Of a stretch of 64,000 bases of DNA, positions 21,863 through 34,334 are shown one piece after another. The DNA is from Cheiracanthium punctorium (Eukaryota; Arthropoda; Arachnida; Araneae; Cheiracanthiidae), in contig JAWZYV010012254.1 of the NCBI GenBank assembly GCA_038373885.1, positions 1 through 64,000 of the forward strand, read 5' to 3'. Under the pieces are notes generated by a model that was given only the letters and a program-made list of their open reading frames with translations, was not told the origin of the DNA and ran no database searches. The translations under genes and the position numbers were made by a program. Numbering within the stretch: the stretch's first letter is position 1; each line of letters starts with the position of its first letter.

Positions 21863-23039
21863 GAATACTAAGTTTTAAGTTTCCTTTTTAATAGTTTTAT
21901 CATAATATTTGTTTATAATTTTTAAGAAGGCCTAATTTTAATTTATTTTAATTCTTTTATTATTAAAATTGTAAAATTTTCATTACTTTATAAAAATAAA
22001 GCTCGCCAAAAATCCATTATTTTTCGTTTTTTTCATCTTAATTCCTATTTTCTTTAGCTGGTAGAGACCTCAAGATTTATTTCATTTGGAAAAAAGTTAT
22101 ATATTAATTTATGTGCATTGTATCGGAGCAAATTTTGAGCGCTATTACTTTTCTTAATTTTACTAATATTTCTACAAAAATTTACAGCCCACCTTACTAT
22201 GCAGATGTCCTCCAAAAGTGTGACCGTCCTATTGTAGACAAAAACGTGAAAGATGATTCGTCTAACCATACAACTGTCTTTCACTTATAAATCGTTCAGG
22301 TTTTGTGATTACGGCACCAAACTATAGGACGCCTCAGAATTTTGAAATTTTAATTACTTTTTTAAAAATTAACCTTTAACGGCGGGGAAATTTTGGCCGT
22401 GCTGTTTCAGAAGGACGGGAGCATCTGAAAAATGCTTTCCCCCATTTCAGTGACTCTTAGCTGAAGCTGCTATTTGTGCAACAATCATTGATGGATTACT
22501 CTTTCTCGCCCCCGAAGTAAAACGAACTTCTTCAACAAGGGGATTAGCTTTACGTGTATATTCTCCTTTTCAGGAACTGGGGTGCAACTGAATTGATGGA
22601 TGAATGTTAACATCTCTCCCCACCGGTCCAGTACAGGTGAACAATTACAGAGGGGGAAAGCATTAGCTGGTCGAAATATGAACCAAGCCCGTCCTTTAAG
22701 GTGTTCTACGGCTTGGTTGAAAAATCGACCGCCCGTCTACAAAGCGTTAATTAAAAACCGTTTTTTGGTGGTCGTGCATCGCGAGTTTCACCAGCACAAA
22801 ATGATTTGTGCTTTTGAAATAAACCAGAAATGCTATTTGCAGAATTGCGTGCATTCCAAAATCTGGAAATGGCACGGAGATAATATTAGTTTTATGCCAA
22901 ATTCAAAGCATAAGAAAGAAAAATCTAGATGTGTGTTCACAAATTTCCAAATCCTACCAATAATATGTGTACGTTTGTTGGATGTTTGTGATTGAGTTAC
23001 ATAAAAATAGCTGAATGCATTTGGATAAAATGTGGAATG
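21863..23039. other. No gene seen
   Basis: Frames at 22054-22284 (-) and 22600-22995 (+) overlap other frames and match nothing I recognise. 22380-22740 is somewhat GC-richer. No terminal repeats found. Confidence 0.4.
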
Positions 23040-23309
23040 AAGATAGCCTATAACCTGGATTAGCATGCAGGCAAAGACACTGAAAATAATTCTAATACAT
23101 TACCCTCTACGGGCATTTTGTAGCTACTGAACCGATTCTAGAACATTTTTCACTGATTGAAAGTTACACTATTCCCGAGTATTACTGTTTTTTGTTTGTG
23201 GATTAAGGCCGATTGACTGCACTAGGGTTCTAGGGTTCTATGGGGTTTGCTTTGTGTGATTATGGCAACGCTACGCTAGGGCGATCTGCCAAGGATGTCG
23301 AGCGCCTTG

Positions 23310-23485
23310 GTAGGAGGACTTTCTATGAGGTTCTAACGCGTATTCACGTTACATCTGGAGAAAACCTACCAAAACTCCACACCGTTAGATCGACAGCCGC
23401 CCGATTGGACCCGAACCCGGGACCTTGGCACTTCGGCCGTCTACCATTTTCAGTGACATAACCACTGTGCCATGGTGAGGCAGGC
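23310..23485 (-). mobile_element. tRNA-derived SINE with A and B boxes
   Basis: On the minus strand, TGGCACAGTGG (23472-23462) fits the Pol III A box TRGCNNAGTGG. GGGTTCGGGTCC (23418-23407) fits the B box. They are separated by about 45 bases. The body follows with TCTCCAGATGTAACGTGAA. Best-preserved copy of the family in the window. Confidence 0.75.
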
Positions 23486-23660
23486 ATATATGGGGAATGC
23501 CCTCTGCCGGGGACTTTCGAAGGGATCCCAGCCCGTATTTACGTGAATCACGGAAAACTCCGAACGGCTATCGATAGGCAGGACCTGGGTTTGAGCCTGG
23601 CACCTCCCGCATTCCAGTTTCGAGAGCAGAACCTCCCAACCACTATTGGGGGCCTTGTGT
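23486..23660 (-). mobile_element. Second SINE-like segment, different family
   Basis: It has its own tRNA-like look on the minus strand (GGTTGGGAGGTTCTGCTCTC, then GGCTCAAACCCAGGTCC as a weak B box) and a TTTTCCGTGATTCACGTAAA body. The boxes are degenerate, so the class is tentative. Confidence 0.45.
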
Positions 23661-24020
23661 ATTATAGGCTACCTTCTATGCATATATCAGAAATAGTTCT
23701 TTTACAGGGACACCCATAAGAATTATACACTGTATGTGTATCTCTGTAACTCCTTAACTGATTTCAAAACTTTTCTCACAGATAGAAAGCCACATTATTT
23801 CTGAGTATTATAGGCTAAAATTCAAGCATGTAGCATAAGTAGTTCTTTCACAGGAACACTTAAAATAATTCTAATACATTACGCTCCATGGGTATCTCTG
23901 TAACTATAGAACCGATTCTAAAACTTTTTCACTAATAGAAAGCTACACAATTTCTGATTAACACAGCCTGAAATTCATGCAAAATGCATAATTATTTCTT
24001 TTACAAGAACACTCAAAAAT

Positions 24021-27000
24021 GTTCGCAAATATTGTGGTAACTGTCTCTATTCCCCAAATGCTTAAAAGAAATCTAAATTTCGTAGTTTTGCATACTCTTT
24101 TATTTTAAATGATATATTTTACCATGTATTATACTTCCTTTAAAATAAGTAAAGAAAAATATTATTTAAATACAGTCACTTTTGTCAATAGTACAAACAT
24201 ATTTATTATTCACACATGCTCAATTTCTCTCTCTCTCTATATATATATATGTAGATATACATATGCACGAAAACTATTAAGCTATTAATGAGATCTAATT
24301 TTATTTTTCATTTCAAAATATTATCTACTTTTATACACCCTTTTTGTTAGAACAAAATATATTTGGAGCATAAGTATAAATATCTTGTTTCTTTAAAAAT
24401 ACTGCGTTTGTGTGAGAAAATTTAGAACACATTAAAAACAATCTTAAATTATTTCTATATTTATATAATAATGATATTTCATTTTTGAAAAAAAAAATTA
24501 TATCTAATGCTTATGACTTTGATTAATGATCGATAAAAGTATAAAATATAATTATTTGATTCATTATTTTCTTCTGAACCTTTGTTGTAACTGTATGTAA
24601 TTTATTCTTCAGAGAAATTTGGAACTGCTCTAGAAAAATTATCCATTGCAAAAAGAAAACAATATAGTACACAAGAAATTTAAGATATCGTTCAGATATT
24701 TTTTCACTAAAATAAAGCACCCGAGGGAAATTCTAATTTAAACATCCAAAGAAAATAAAATGTATATCATATTTTAAGAGTTATCATCTAAATTTATTTC
24801 GTTTATTCTGTGTTTAAAAACTAGAGTAAAAGCACTTTGGTCTATTAGAAATGTATGAAATTGTATTCAGAAATATGTCAGAATAAGTTTGAAAACAATT
24901 GGCAAATTTGGAATTTTTTGAAGCTTTAAATTTTGAGAAAATAGGATATACACACAGCATAATAGGAGAAATATAATCCGTTTATATAGGCACTAGTTCT
25001 AACACCTTCCATTTCTTACTTCTTTCGTAAGTTAAATGTAAGTCTTTAGTCAACTATAAAATTAATGTATAACTCAATTATTCAACAGGGTACGTCTGAT
25101 ACTGTCAAAGTTAAAAAAAATACCGTACTACCTCATTTCAGACAAATGTATCCTGATATATTTTTCAGAATACAAAAGACTTGTAAAAACTTACACTGAT
25201 GTGTAGTGAATTTTTTCCTTCTCTCACTTGAACAACTTGTCGAATGGTATTCTTTCATTTTACGTCAAACGGAATAAGGCAATAAATCAAAATACGAAGT
25301 CGGAGAATCATGTTGGATAACGAAAAATGTTTCGACGCTTTCATTTTATTTCTATTGTTGTTGGACAAAATAGCAAAAAAGAGAATCGCGTTTTATAAAG
25401 AAATGTTTAGCAACAATAATCTAGAATTTTTTTGGAAATGATTTTTGGGAAAAGTACACGTTTGATTGCTTATTAAGCAGATGGAGGGCATTGTAGCAAA
25501 TGTGGACTAACTAAATTTTAAGAAGCGGTTAAAGGGCAAATCTGCGGCATGGAAATTCTTAAAAATCAAATGGAAACTATGCGCTTTTTCTACAGGAAGC
25601 TATTTCTATAGTGGGGATTCATTGGAATATTACAGTCAAATACAGTAAAAAATAAAATATAATATAATTTTGGTCAAATGATATGGTGAATAGTATGCTA
25701 TAAATAGAAAATAGCGTTTTACTAGAAATGCTTTTTAAAAATTCGACATTTATTTAATAGTTTGTTTACAATATTTGTATTTTACGAAATTAATTACTTT
25801 CTTACAATTTCATCATATTCTAATTCAAATTCTAAGTGAAATTTTTAAAGGGAGTTTGGGTTGTTGTCACAATTGAAAATATTTTCGAGAATTTTACAAT
25901 TTTCACAAAGAAGATGAATGCAAAAATTAACAGTTTTTAAAATTGATACTAATTCAAACGTGCTCCTAAACAGAAACGTTACAAAATATTATCCAAATTA
26001 TTTTGCTTTATTATACATCTAAGACATTTCACAGTTTTTCACTTAGACATTTGGCAATTTCACCAAAATAAGAAAACAAAAAGCAATTACATTTAATTTG
26101 CTTCCCATTAAAATATTCATTCTTCCCTATTTCTCAGTATAGCATATTAAAGAGAAATCTTAAAGTCCAAAGTAATGAGTAATTATTTTGAATTTAAATA
26201 AAGAAAATATTATTTTTGTTTCAAGTTATGTAATCCAAAATAAATTCACGAAATTTATCAAGTTACTTTAACCCTTTATGGAACGAGACAATATTTTTTT
26301 TTTGTTTCTGAGTTCTCTCTTCACTATAAAACCGCAATTTCTGTCCACATCACATAAAACATTTAGCTGAAACAAAACATTTCAAGGCACAACTAATATT
26401 TTGAAATTAAGAAATAAAAAAACGTTACATCTACCATAAAAATGAATAAACTATTTCATAAGGAACATAAAACACTCAGTGTTTAATTTACCGAGACACA
26501 GTAAAGATTTATTTTACGTAGTAAAACTTGTTATATGTGCTTCCTCAAAGAGTGACTACGGAAAGTTCTTTTTGAAGTAATCCCCTTTTATTATATTCTG
26601 TTGTAGAAATGTTCTTTACATCTGTTACAAAAATATACAGAGTTCCATTGTGACTAGCCTCTAAATGCCAGTTATTTTTAATGTATTTCATCTGTGTTCT
26701 AAATATATATTGTAGAAGATCATGTTTATTTTGTTTTTTTTATAACGAAAATTACTTTTGAATGTGTTTGCATCCATGTATTTTCATCTTCATCGACACA
26801 ACTGTCCAAAAATTACAAACATAAAATAGGATTTTCCTCAAAGGATTTAATGCATCGGAATTCTGTATATTAATGCCTAATGCTTTAAGACAGGAAGTGT
26901 TAACAAAAATATTTGCACAAGGTTTTAATGTAGGCTCATATGCGCATGACAGAAAATATTGTCAAAATAGGATGTGTCATAATTCTTAAATTCTTCATGT

Positions 27001-29142
27001 AACAAGAGCTGTGGCAGACTTGTACAGACAGGAAATCTTCCAATCGAGGACGCATACCGTTAAAGAGTCAACTGATCTACGATTCTAGTAGTAATTTGTA
27101 TCCTTCCAAAAGCTTTGACTTAAATGCCTGAAGGGTTCTAGGAGGGGGTTGTCGAAATGCAATGGCTCTTCATAGAGCACTCAATGGTTGTAAGTCCTAA
27201 ATTCTCCCTGGGATGGAGTTCTGAAGAGCTTGCTGGCCACATCATACGGTGGATACAGTCTTTTTGCAGATTATCCCCGACTTTGTCACTTCAATTTTGG
27301 ACACTACTGTATGTAGTACTTGTATACGAAATATTGCATGCGTTTTATGGAAGTAGAGAAATGCTTGTTATACAAAATAATCTGAGAACGATGGCAAAGC
27401 TTTCTATCGGAATAAACTTGTATGCAGGACTGCTGAAAGTAAAAGGCACTAAACTATTTGTATTGAAATTTGTTTCATAATTGGGGCAAATAAAAATGTT
27501 CATATTTATCTTTAACGAAGCATGTAAGTTATCATTTATACCAGACAACACGTAGATGCTGGCCAACATGTTACGCAATTATATAGCACCTCTACAACAC
27601 AGAAGAAATGTTTAAAAATAAAACACACGGTAATTGCTGATTAAAGTTCATTAATTTTAAACTATAGAAATCGGTATATTAAACTTAGTATCATTTTTGA
27701 TTTACGTCTCCTTTACTTCTTAGTGCAATTTTAGTAGTAGTCTGAAACATGCAAAAATTTTCATCTACAAGAAATAACCAGTATGGAAACAAAACAAAAC
27801 GGTTTCATTTCGCAATTAGTACATCTTCATAAGGTTTAAACTGGTGCATATTTAAGGCTGGCTTCCAAAGAATATGAAAAATTTAAATAGCTGCTTCTTT
27901 AAAAGCATTACCAATTTAGTGGAATTTAGAAAATGACTGTCGACGGTAACTATTCTGTGATTCGTAGAGATCGATAATGAATGCGACTAGATATACGAAT
28001 CTAGAGGAAAGCCACCTAAAGAGATCCTATCTGGTAAAAATGATCCACATATGTTTTTCTTCCATACAGGTAGCGCTATCTACCAGGAAACACATAAAAG
28101 AGTTGCGCCGAGGGAAGATGAAGCAATTGCGGTATTCAAGTGATCATAGTATTGCGCATCTAAATAGAAATTTTCGAAAAATTGGGTTTTATAATACCTA
28201 TTATAAGCTCAGCTCTAACTAGCCCATATATTTAGATATGAAGTCTTTCATGTACAGAAATGTGACTGGTTTTACTGATAAAGGACAATGCTATTAGATG
28301 GGAATTACACTTGCTCGTTTGTTGTGCTTCTCGGCGTTATCCAGCAGTCTGATCTAAAATTGGCAGCCATGTTGCCGGGCAAATTATGATCCATCGACTG
28401 AAGAAAATCCATTGCGGAGTCCTGGCCACCATAGCAGCACTTCAACCGCTCTCAAACTGCGTGACTCTCCCAAATCTTTATCTTTTAGTCCACGGGAAGA
28501 TTAGCCAAAGAAAAACTAATCACACACTTCAAGAAAAGGCCCTTTTTAATTTTGAAATTTTTATAAAATAAATTATGTGTGCTTTCTACTGTAAATCTTA
28601 CGTTGTATCATTATGCACAGTCATACTATCCATAATGACCTTTTATATATTTTATTTTGCCTATAGAAACAATTTACATTTTCAAATGAAGAATTATTTT
28701 CTCCTTTGTACGAAGGTAAAATGTTCCTTTGATTCCTTTTCAAAATTCTATTTTTTATAACTCACTATGTGTTTAAAATATTATTAAATTATGTTTATAC
28801 TGCAAAATGTAGTGTAAACATACTAGCAAAGTTATATTTAACCATTTATGCTATTTTACACAAATTTTTCAATTAAGGGAATCTAGTAATGCCACCTTTC
28901 CTTACCTGTGTATATACAAGGGGTAGCTAAATTATTATACTCACTTGAAAATTTTTCATCTTTCATGCATTTTTAAGGGTTTCGCTTACTATTAAACTCA
29001 TAATATCGTTTCAGATGTTATCTCTATTGGTTTATTAGGTTAGGATAGTACAAAGTCTATAACAGAAATACAAATCAAAATACAATTTTAATATTTAGTA
29101 AATCGTTCATTTTGAGGAATTACATTATGTTTCAGCTGCGGC
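24021..29142. other. 5 kb AT-rich, no gene seen
   Basis: Contains a CT/AT microsatellite at 24226-24250. The frames at 27157-27480 (+), 27977-28222 (+) and 28386-28760 (+) look like chance frames. I cannot assign them to any family and see no splice-bounded coding pattern. No terminal inverted repeats were recognised. Confidence 0.4.
24226..24250. repeat. (CT)n(AT)n microsatellite
   Basis: Pure dinucleotide run changing from CT to AT. Confidence 0.95.
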
Positions 29143-29268
29143 CAGTGGCGTAGCCAAAAGGGGGGATAGCGGGGGTCGACCCCACCCCAAATGGGGATTT
29201 TTTGCCAAACAAAATATAATTCTTCACTCCCTTATCACACTCATGTAACACTTCTGGCTAAGCCACTG
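29143..29268. mobile_element. hAT MITE (126 bp)
   Basis: Ends CAGTGGCGTAGCCA and, reversed, CAGTGGCTTAGCCA. Exact 8-bp duplication GCTGCGGC at 29135-29142 and 29269-29276. Contains G/C-rich runs and no coding. Confidence 0.92.
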
Positions 29269-29381
29269 GCTGCGGCATGCTGAAAATGATTTTTTTTTAC
29301 TTTCTTGAAGTGCATGTGTATTGTGCTATGCATTAAAGATGTTTTAAATCAAGTCCCTTTTGTTAGTAATTACTTTATATT

Positions 29382-30283
29382 AGCAAATTTCATATTTTAG
29401 GAGCGCCCGTATATTTTTTATCAAGTTTAGGTCTGACAAGTTGCCAGTTCAGTAAGTCCAAAAGGGTGATTTTTTATAGTTTACAAATTTAAGAATTTTT
29501 TTTTTGGCTTCATGGCGTGGTACGGAATCCTACGTAAGACACAATTGTCATCTGGAAACTATTGCATCATCTGAAGAAGCAGTCGAGTTTCCAAAACTCT
29601 CATACACTGGTCTTTCCGCATAGTGCTTTCACAGAAATGTAGTCGACCTTTCCTCTTTGAGCTAATTACACCCCATATTATAAAGGACAGAGGTTGTTTC
29701 ACTTTTCCTCCTATGCAGCTTTCATCATAATTTTCATGAGGCCAACCATTAGCAAACTGAGAATTGTCCTGAAGTATCTAAATAGATGACACGTTGGAAA
29801 AACAAATCTGAAATATCAGTAGTATGATGCTGAGTAAAGAATTTTCTATCATAATTGAAAAAAATCGTTTCATCTAACAACGTTTGCTTCTCCCAGTCCT
29901 CCACGCACCAATGTTTATGCATTTTAAAAAGATCTAGTCTTTTTGCAAACATCGTCTCGGTTAATTTTGGTGAATCAGAGGTCGACAACAATTAAAATTC
30001 ATCCGTTTGAAATTGCATTGTTACGCTCTGACAGGCAATTTTATATCACAATCGCTTAACAAGGCTTTTATATTTTTTGGAGCTTTCTACGATTCTCTAT
30101 AACTAAAGGCCTACTTTCCTTCACAGTTCGAGGAGTTGCGAGATGTTTTCTCTCACATTTACCGCTGAGTTTCGATGAAAATGGCTTCTCCTCCTCTGGC
30201 ATTTTCTTTATATGTTGGACTGTAGACTGCGAAGCGCTTGCTAGTTCCACTATTTTCCTTTGAGTGCGATTGGTATGTTTCAA
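29382..30283 (-). pseudogene. Tc1-like transposase fossil
   Basis: Minus strand. 30283-30068 gives the N-terminal helix-turn-helix (RTQRKIVELASASQSTVQHI, then a basic GKCERKHLATPRT stretch). 29991-29749 gives HKHWCVEDWEKQTLLDETIF, matching the W..EDW.KV.FSDES block with the first catalytic D. FIIWGVISSKRKGRLHF is in a shifted frame near 29690, and GNLSDLNLIKNIRALLKYEI near 29440-29385 matches GNSPDLNPIENLW. In that last block the catalytic E of PIEN is K. Many stops and frameshifts. No clean terminal repeats were found, so it is an old remnant. Confidence 0.8.
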
Positions 30284-30462
30284 AGGTGTTCGTATCTCTG
30301 ACTTTTTCTTAGAAAGAATGTCTGCAGACTTTCAAATGTCTAAAATTTGCGATATCTGAGGTTAGAATAATAAAATTCCAAAAATCCGGCATATAATAAT
30401 GACAAAATTAATAATAAATGTTTCATTTCTACTATTAATAATTTAGGAATGAACAAACAATG

Positions 30463-30464
<2 letters not shown>

Positions 30465-30530
<66 letters not shown>
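30465..30530. repeat. (AT)18(GT)15 compound microsatellite
   Basis: AT run 30465-30500 passing directly into GT run 30501-30530. Confidence 0.97.
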
Positions 30531-30533
<3 letters not shown>

Positions 30534-30860
30534 GCATTATTGTATTCCACCTAGGTTGTAAATATTTCAGTGATATTTTTGAAAAATTTGTGCACACTCA
30601 TTGTTTCATTGTTTATTGTAATATTTACGTACTATTGCATCATTATGTTTTGTCAAATTTTAGAAACTGATTCCTGCCTCTTAAGTGTTGTACAACATAA
30701 CTCCAGAATTCTAGTGAGAAAAATTTAAGGTGTCTAAAGTTGACAATTAGATTAGTTGGAATTTTTTTAGGATTAGGTTGCAAGGACTTCTGACTCGCAA
30801 GTGAGAGACTGGCCACCTCAATGATATTACTCGTCAGATTTCTTTTGCCGGGGGGGATAT

Positions 30861-31337
30861 TGTCATGTATAAAAAGGTAGTATGGGTTTTACTAGATTCG
30901 GCATTGTTCAAGTAGGTACTTTCACTTTAATTTTTACTTTCCTGCCATACTTGCCAAGAGCGCTTTAGAGCTATGTTTTATTTCTTTAGTTAATTCCCAG
31001 ACACCAGGTCGTCGATTCTGGGTTCTTTTCAGTGTACACGTGTTCCCACGCCTTTGTAACCCGGGATGCAGGTCTTGTTAATAAATGTATGTAATTCGAT
31101 TAGAGATAAGAGAGAGGCGTAGTTATGTCTGAGCAAACCACGTGGTATGGTGAACGTAAGTACGCCTGCACCTCGAAAATCGAGAGACTTCTGCCACTAG
31201 AACTGCTTGATTAATCCACGCGGATTTTTGTATCCGTATCCCCTCCCCTCTTCTCACTCTATACTGTAACTTAAAGATAATGTTCAATAAACCGTCTTAC
31301 CTGCCTTAACTCTGAAACTTTATGGGAATATCTGACA
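30861..31337 (+). mobile_element. Probable LTR (477 bp) of a retrotransposon, 3' LTR or solo
   Basis: Starts TGTCA and ends TGACA, a short inverted pair. It is preceded by a purine tract with an eight-G run (about 30849-30857) like a polypurine tract, and has TATAAAAAG at 30868 and AATAAA at 31286-31291 near the 3' end. No second LTR or pol coding is visible and no target duplication could be confirmed. The tract suggests a 3' LTR whose internal part is lost upstream. Confidence 0.5.
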
Positions 31338-32316
31338 CTATATATATATATATACACAGTTTATTCAGTTTTTGCAAGGGGTGTTGATTGAATTAAGGCG
31401 ATTCAGAATCGTAAAGCATTGTGGCTTTTGGAAACATCGTCTTCGTGTATCTGTTCATCATCACTTTTGAATATTAGGGAACTTTCCGACCACGATTCGT
31501 CATACAGTAATGGATTTTTCACAGTAATGACTTGGCTAAAAGTGATTATGAACAGGTTTGATTATTAAAGAAAGGGTAATAGTAATAACAGGATTGATTT
31601 TGAAATGGATTATTAAAGTGAAATACTGAGAGGTAAATTAAAAACGACGTCTCCAACACCACATTTCTGTGTGAATATATATCGTCTTCATTTCCTCTAC
31701 CTCCCCTTACATGTTTTTTTAAGAGTTCTGAATCACGCTGTGTATCAATAACTCAATAGCGAATATTGTTCGATGTAGTGCAAAATTTCTGCAACCATTT
31801 ACTTAACATATTTTTACTGGTATATCTATAAATGCAATAAACTTTCGTTGCTACTTAAACACTTGAGTTTAAAGCACGGATTTCACTTAATTAGGGAGGA
31901 CCACATGAGTGTGATGAGAACTTAAAATAGTAGAACTAGATAAAAGAGACAACCAAAATATTTTGGAATACTAACAACGTAAAGCCACTTCTTCTCTGGA
32001 AGAGGCGCAGAATCATGCAGACTGGTTACCGATTTTAAAGTACTTGGCCAGAAATGTTCAGCGTTATCCATCATTATCCTATCCTGGAATATGGACTGTA
32101 GCCAAATGATTCGAACCGATTATTCTTACCCTGCTATGGAATATTTACTTGCACCAACCAAGAACAGGTGGCATTGCCTCATCTATTGTCTTCTGGACTG
32201 ATTTTGTTGAATGGCACATATGGACAATAACAGAAAGTGAAAAATGAGGGAAATTGAACAAAAATGTTTTTAAAGAGTTTGGGAATTCTCAACCTAAAAC
32301 CAGTCAGCATACACAG
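31338..32316. other. No gene seen
   Basis: A short TA microsatellite at 31339-31355, then sequence without recognisable features. Confidence 0.45.
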
Positions 32317-32716
32317 TAGGGTGGATCGAAAAAAAAATTTATTTTCGAAATCTTTATCTCCTGAGGTCTCAAAAGTTGTAAATGGATATAAATAAGACGT
32401 GTGTAAAACTTGAATGTTCTACGACAACGGCTTGGGGTTGCGCATAGAGCTTGAAATTTAGAAATTTTTGAAAAGCATGACTTTTAAAAAAATTGACCAA
32501 ACAAGTTGTTTTCCGAATTATTATGCTCCCGAGGTTTTAGAAGTTGTATATTATTATGAATAAGACGTATGCAAAATCTGAAGGGGCTGTGACAATTTTT
32601 AGGAGTTGCACATCGAGCTTAAAATCTATAAATATCTGAAAAATATGCGTTTTTTGACAAAAATATGTAGGAAGCGAAAATTATATTTTTAATGAATTAC
32701 TCCCTTTGAAAAATAG

Positions 32717-33674
32717 TCAGTAACGTTCGCAGCTCTTCTCTAGTACAACCACAATCGCAACTACATTAACCAGGACCCACCTCGTTGATTTGCCTCGTTT
32801 GTTTGAATTCTTTCCAGAATTCGATGATTCGCAAACATTGTCAGTGCATGTGAGGGTCTCAAGATCAATGGATTTCGTGTCAAACTCTCCCAAATTTCCA
32901 GTGAAATTCTTAAAATCAGATTGTGGCATATGGTCAGAGTATTTTGAACAAAGTTTTATTATCAGCGAGATACGTTCTTTGTGACAAACACTTGGTTGTA
33001 ATTTGCCGTCAACAAATTTTTCTATGTGTCTGGTTTTGTTCTTCCTCCTATCAAAGCACAATTCCAAGAAAATTTAAAGCCTTCTTCCGTTTCTTTCACT
33101 GCGAGTCATCTGAGCCTTCCTCTAACTTTATATGGATCGAGAATCAGTTGAGAAGATTTCTCTCCATTTGGATACCTTCCGCTTTCTATGTTTGAAATAA
33201 AGCTGATACCAAAGTTGCTGCTGTCTAATCCGTAATAACTTTGTGTCGCAGACTTGTGTAAACAGAGATTTTTATTCTAACTTGGTCACTTGTGAACGAA
33301 TCTCCCAAAGTGGCGCTAGATAGGCATTCAGCGTTTTCTTCAGACTTTAATGCTTCTCTTTCGTTATTTTCACTTTCCAAATCAATGACTAAAGTTGGAG
33401 ACTGGATATTGGAACTTTCACCTCTTTCTCCACCAATCTCGAAATTCCTCTTTCCAACTTTTCAACTTTTCTCTCATTTTCCATAAACTTCTCTTTTTAC
33501 CACTCCATCCATTGTCACATATCTTGCTCCCCTCTGGTCGACTAATGACTCCCGTTCTGTATGAGATATGTGAGGCTCTGAGCCACACCTGCTCCGGGAA
33601 AAGGCAGGACATTTGCAAGTGCGATATTTAATAGCTCGGTAAGGGAGAGTTTTTCCCACTTTATTCATAAGCAA
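32717..33674 (-). pseudogene. Unclassified transposon protein, partial
   Basis: Order on the minus strand: VGKTLPYRAIKYRTCKCPAF, with cysteines, at about 33665. A Trp-rich basic stretch follows (WKEEFRDWWRKR, to 33418), and then TAATLVSALFQT at about 33225. The open stretch 33067-32717 holds ELCFDRRKNKT, then HKERISLI and CSKYSDHMPQ. FDGRKDKT..., EEHISLI and PGSKYIGHV are landmarks of the uncharacterised arthropod family also fossilised at 12586-21108. The C-terminal half (LHxNE...LRHL region) is absent, so this is an internally deleted copy. Confidence 0.6.
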
Positions 33675-34334
33675 TTCCTAATGCTTGTCTCTAACGTCGA
33701 TTTATTTACTTGCTGAACTTGCTCATGACCTTTTCTAACTATCTCTTAAATTCCCTAGATTGACACAGTAGGGATACTGGCCTTCATCCAAATTTCCTGT
33801 AGTTTGATCGCCACAACTAAGGTTACTTCTCCTTCCGGCGGATCCTGCCCTTTATGCAGAAATTTGTCTTCCTAAGTACAAAATAGTAATATAGAAGTGC
33901 GAGTATGTCTTCTCGGGTCGGTAACTTGGTACAAGGTAATTATTTGATATTCAAAACTCTTCTAAGAACACCGATTTTGTTCCATGTCCTGTTGCAGACA
34001 GTTTCACTCTATTCAGAATTATAGAAAGGCAAGGCAACCACCTTTTAGCGTTCTTGAGAGTAAACGGAAAGCACCATCTATCTGAAACGCTAAACTAAAT
34101 GCCTGTTTCAACGAAATATCTCGCGCCTGGTTCAAACGAATGCATCGCCATCACCCGGCAGGCAAACCGGCACTAGTTGTCTGGAACACAGTTTTGCGTA
34201 CTGCGCCCAAGACAAAATGACAGCATAATGTGTGCATTGTATCAAACTATTCGTAAAGCCATTTTTTTTCGGATTTACTGAGCTTCTCTGAACATTTTTT
34301 AACAAATAAAAGGGCCAAATTATTTTTAGCAAAT
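33675..34334. other. Interior of the long-TIR element, coding not recognised
   Basis: Probably the 5' part of the minus-strand gene or its leader. No confident blocks. Confidence 0.4.

Larger units (their letters stand above)
23040..24020. repeat. About 165-bp tandem repeat, three diverged units, split by SINEs
   Basis: Units share TCTCTGTAACT, GAACCGATTCTA(G/A)AAC, TTTTTCACTGATAGAAAG, GAGTATTA and AATAATTCTAATACATTACC. Unit 1 stops at GAGTATTACTG (23187) and the pattern resumes at GTGTATTATAGGCT (23657), so 23190-23655 is an insertion. The units resemble the internal repeats of arthropod Helitrons, but no Helitron ends were found. Confidence 0.65.

Noticed and set aside
23400..23475. Functional tRNA gene on the minus strand
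   Set aside because: A and B boxes are present, but no acceptor stem or clear anticodon arm can be folded and it continues into a repeated body. It is a SINE head.
27157..27480. 107-codon plus-strand frame as a host gene or membrane protein
   Set aside because: Some hydrophobic stretches but no recognisable family and no splice context. The opposite strand is also partly open. AT-rich chance frames of this length are expected.
33292..33631. Plus-strand frames rich in Ser/Phe/Leu
   Set aside because: They are the complement of the minus-strand transposon coding at 33418-33674 and adjoining sequence.
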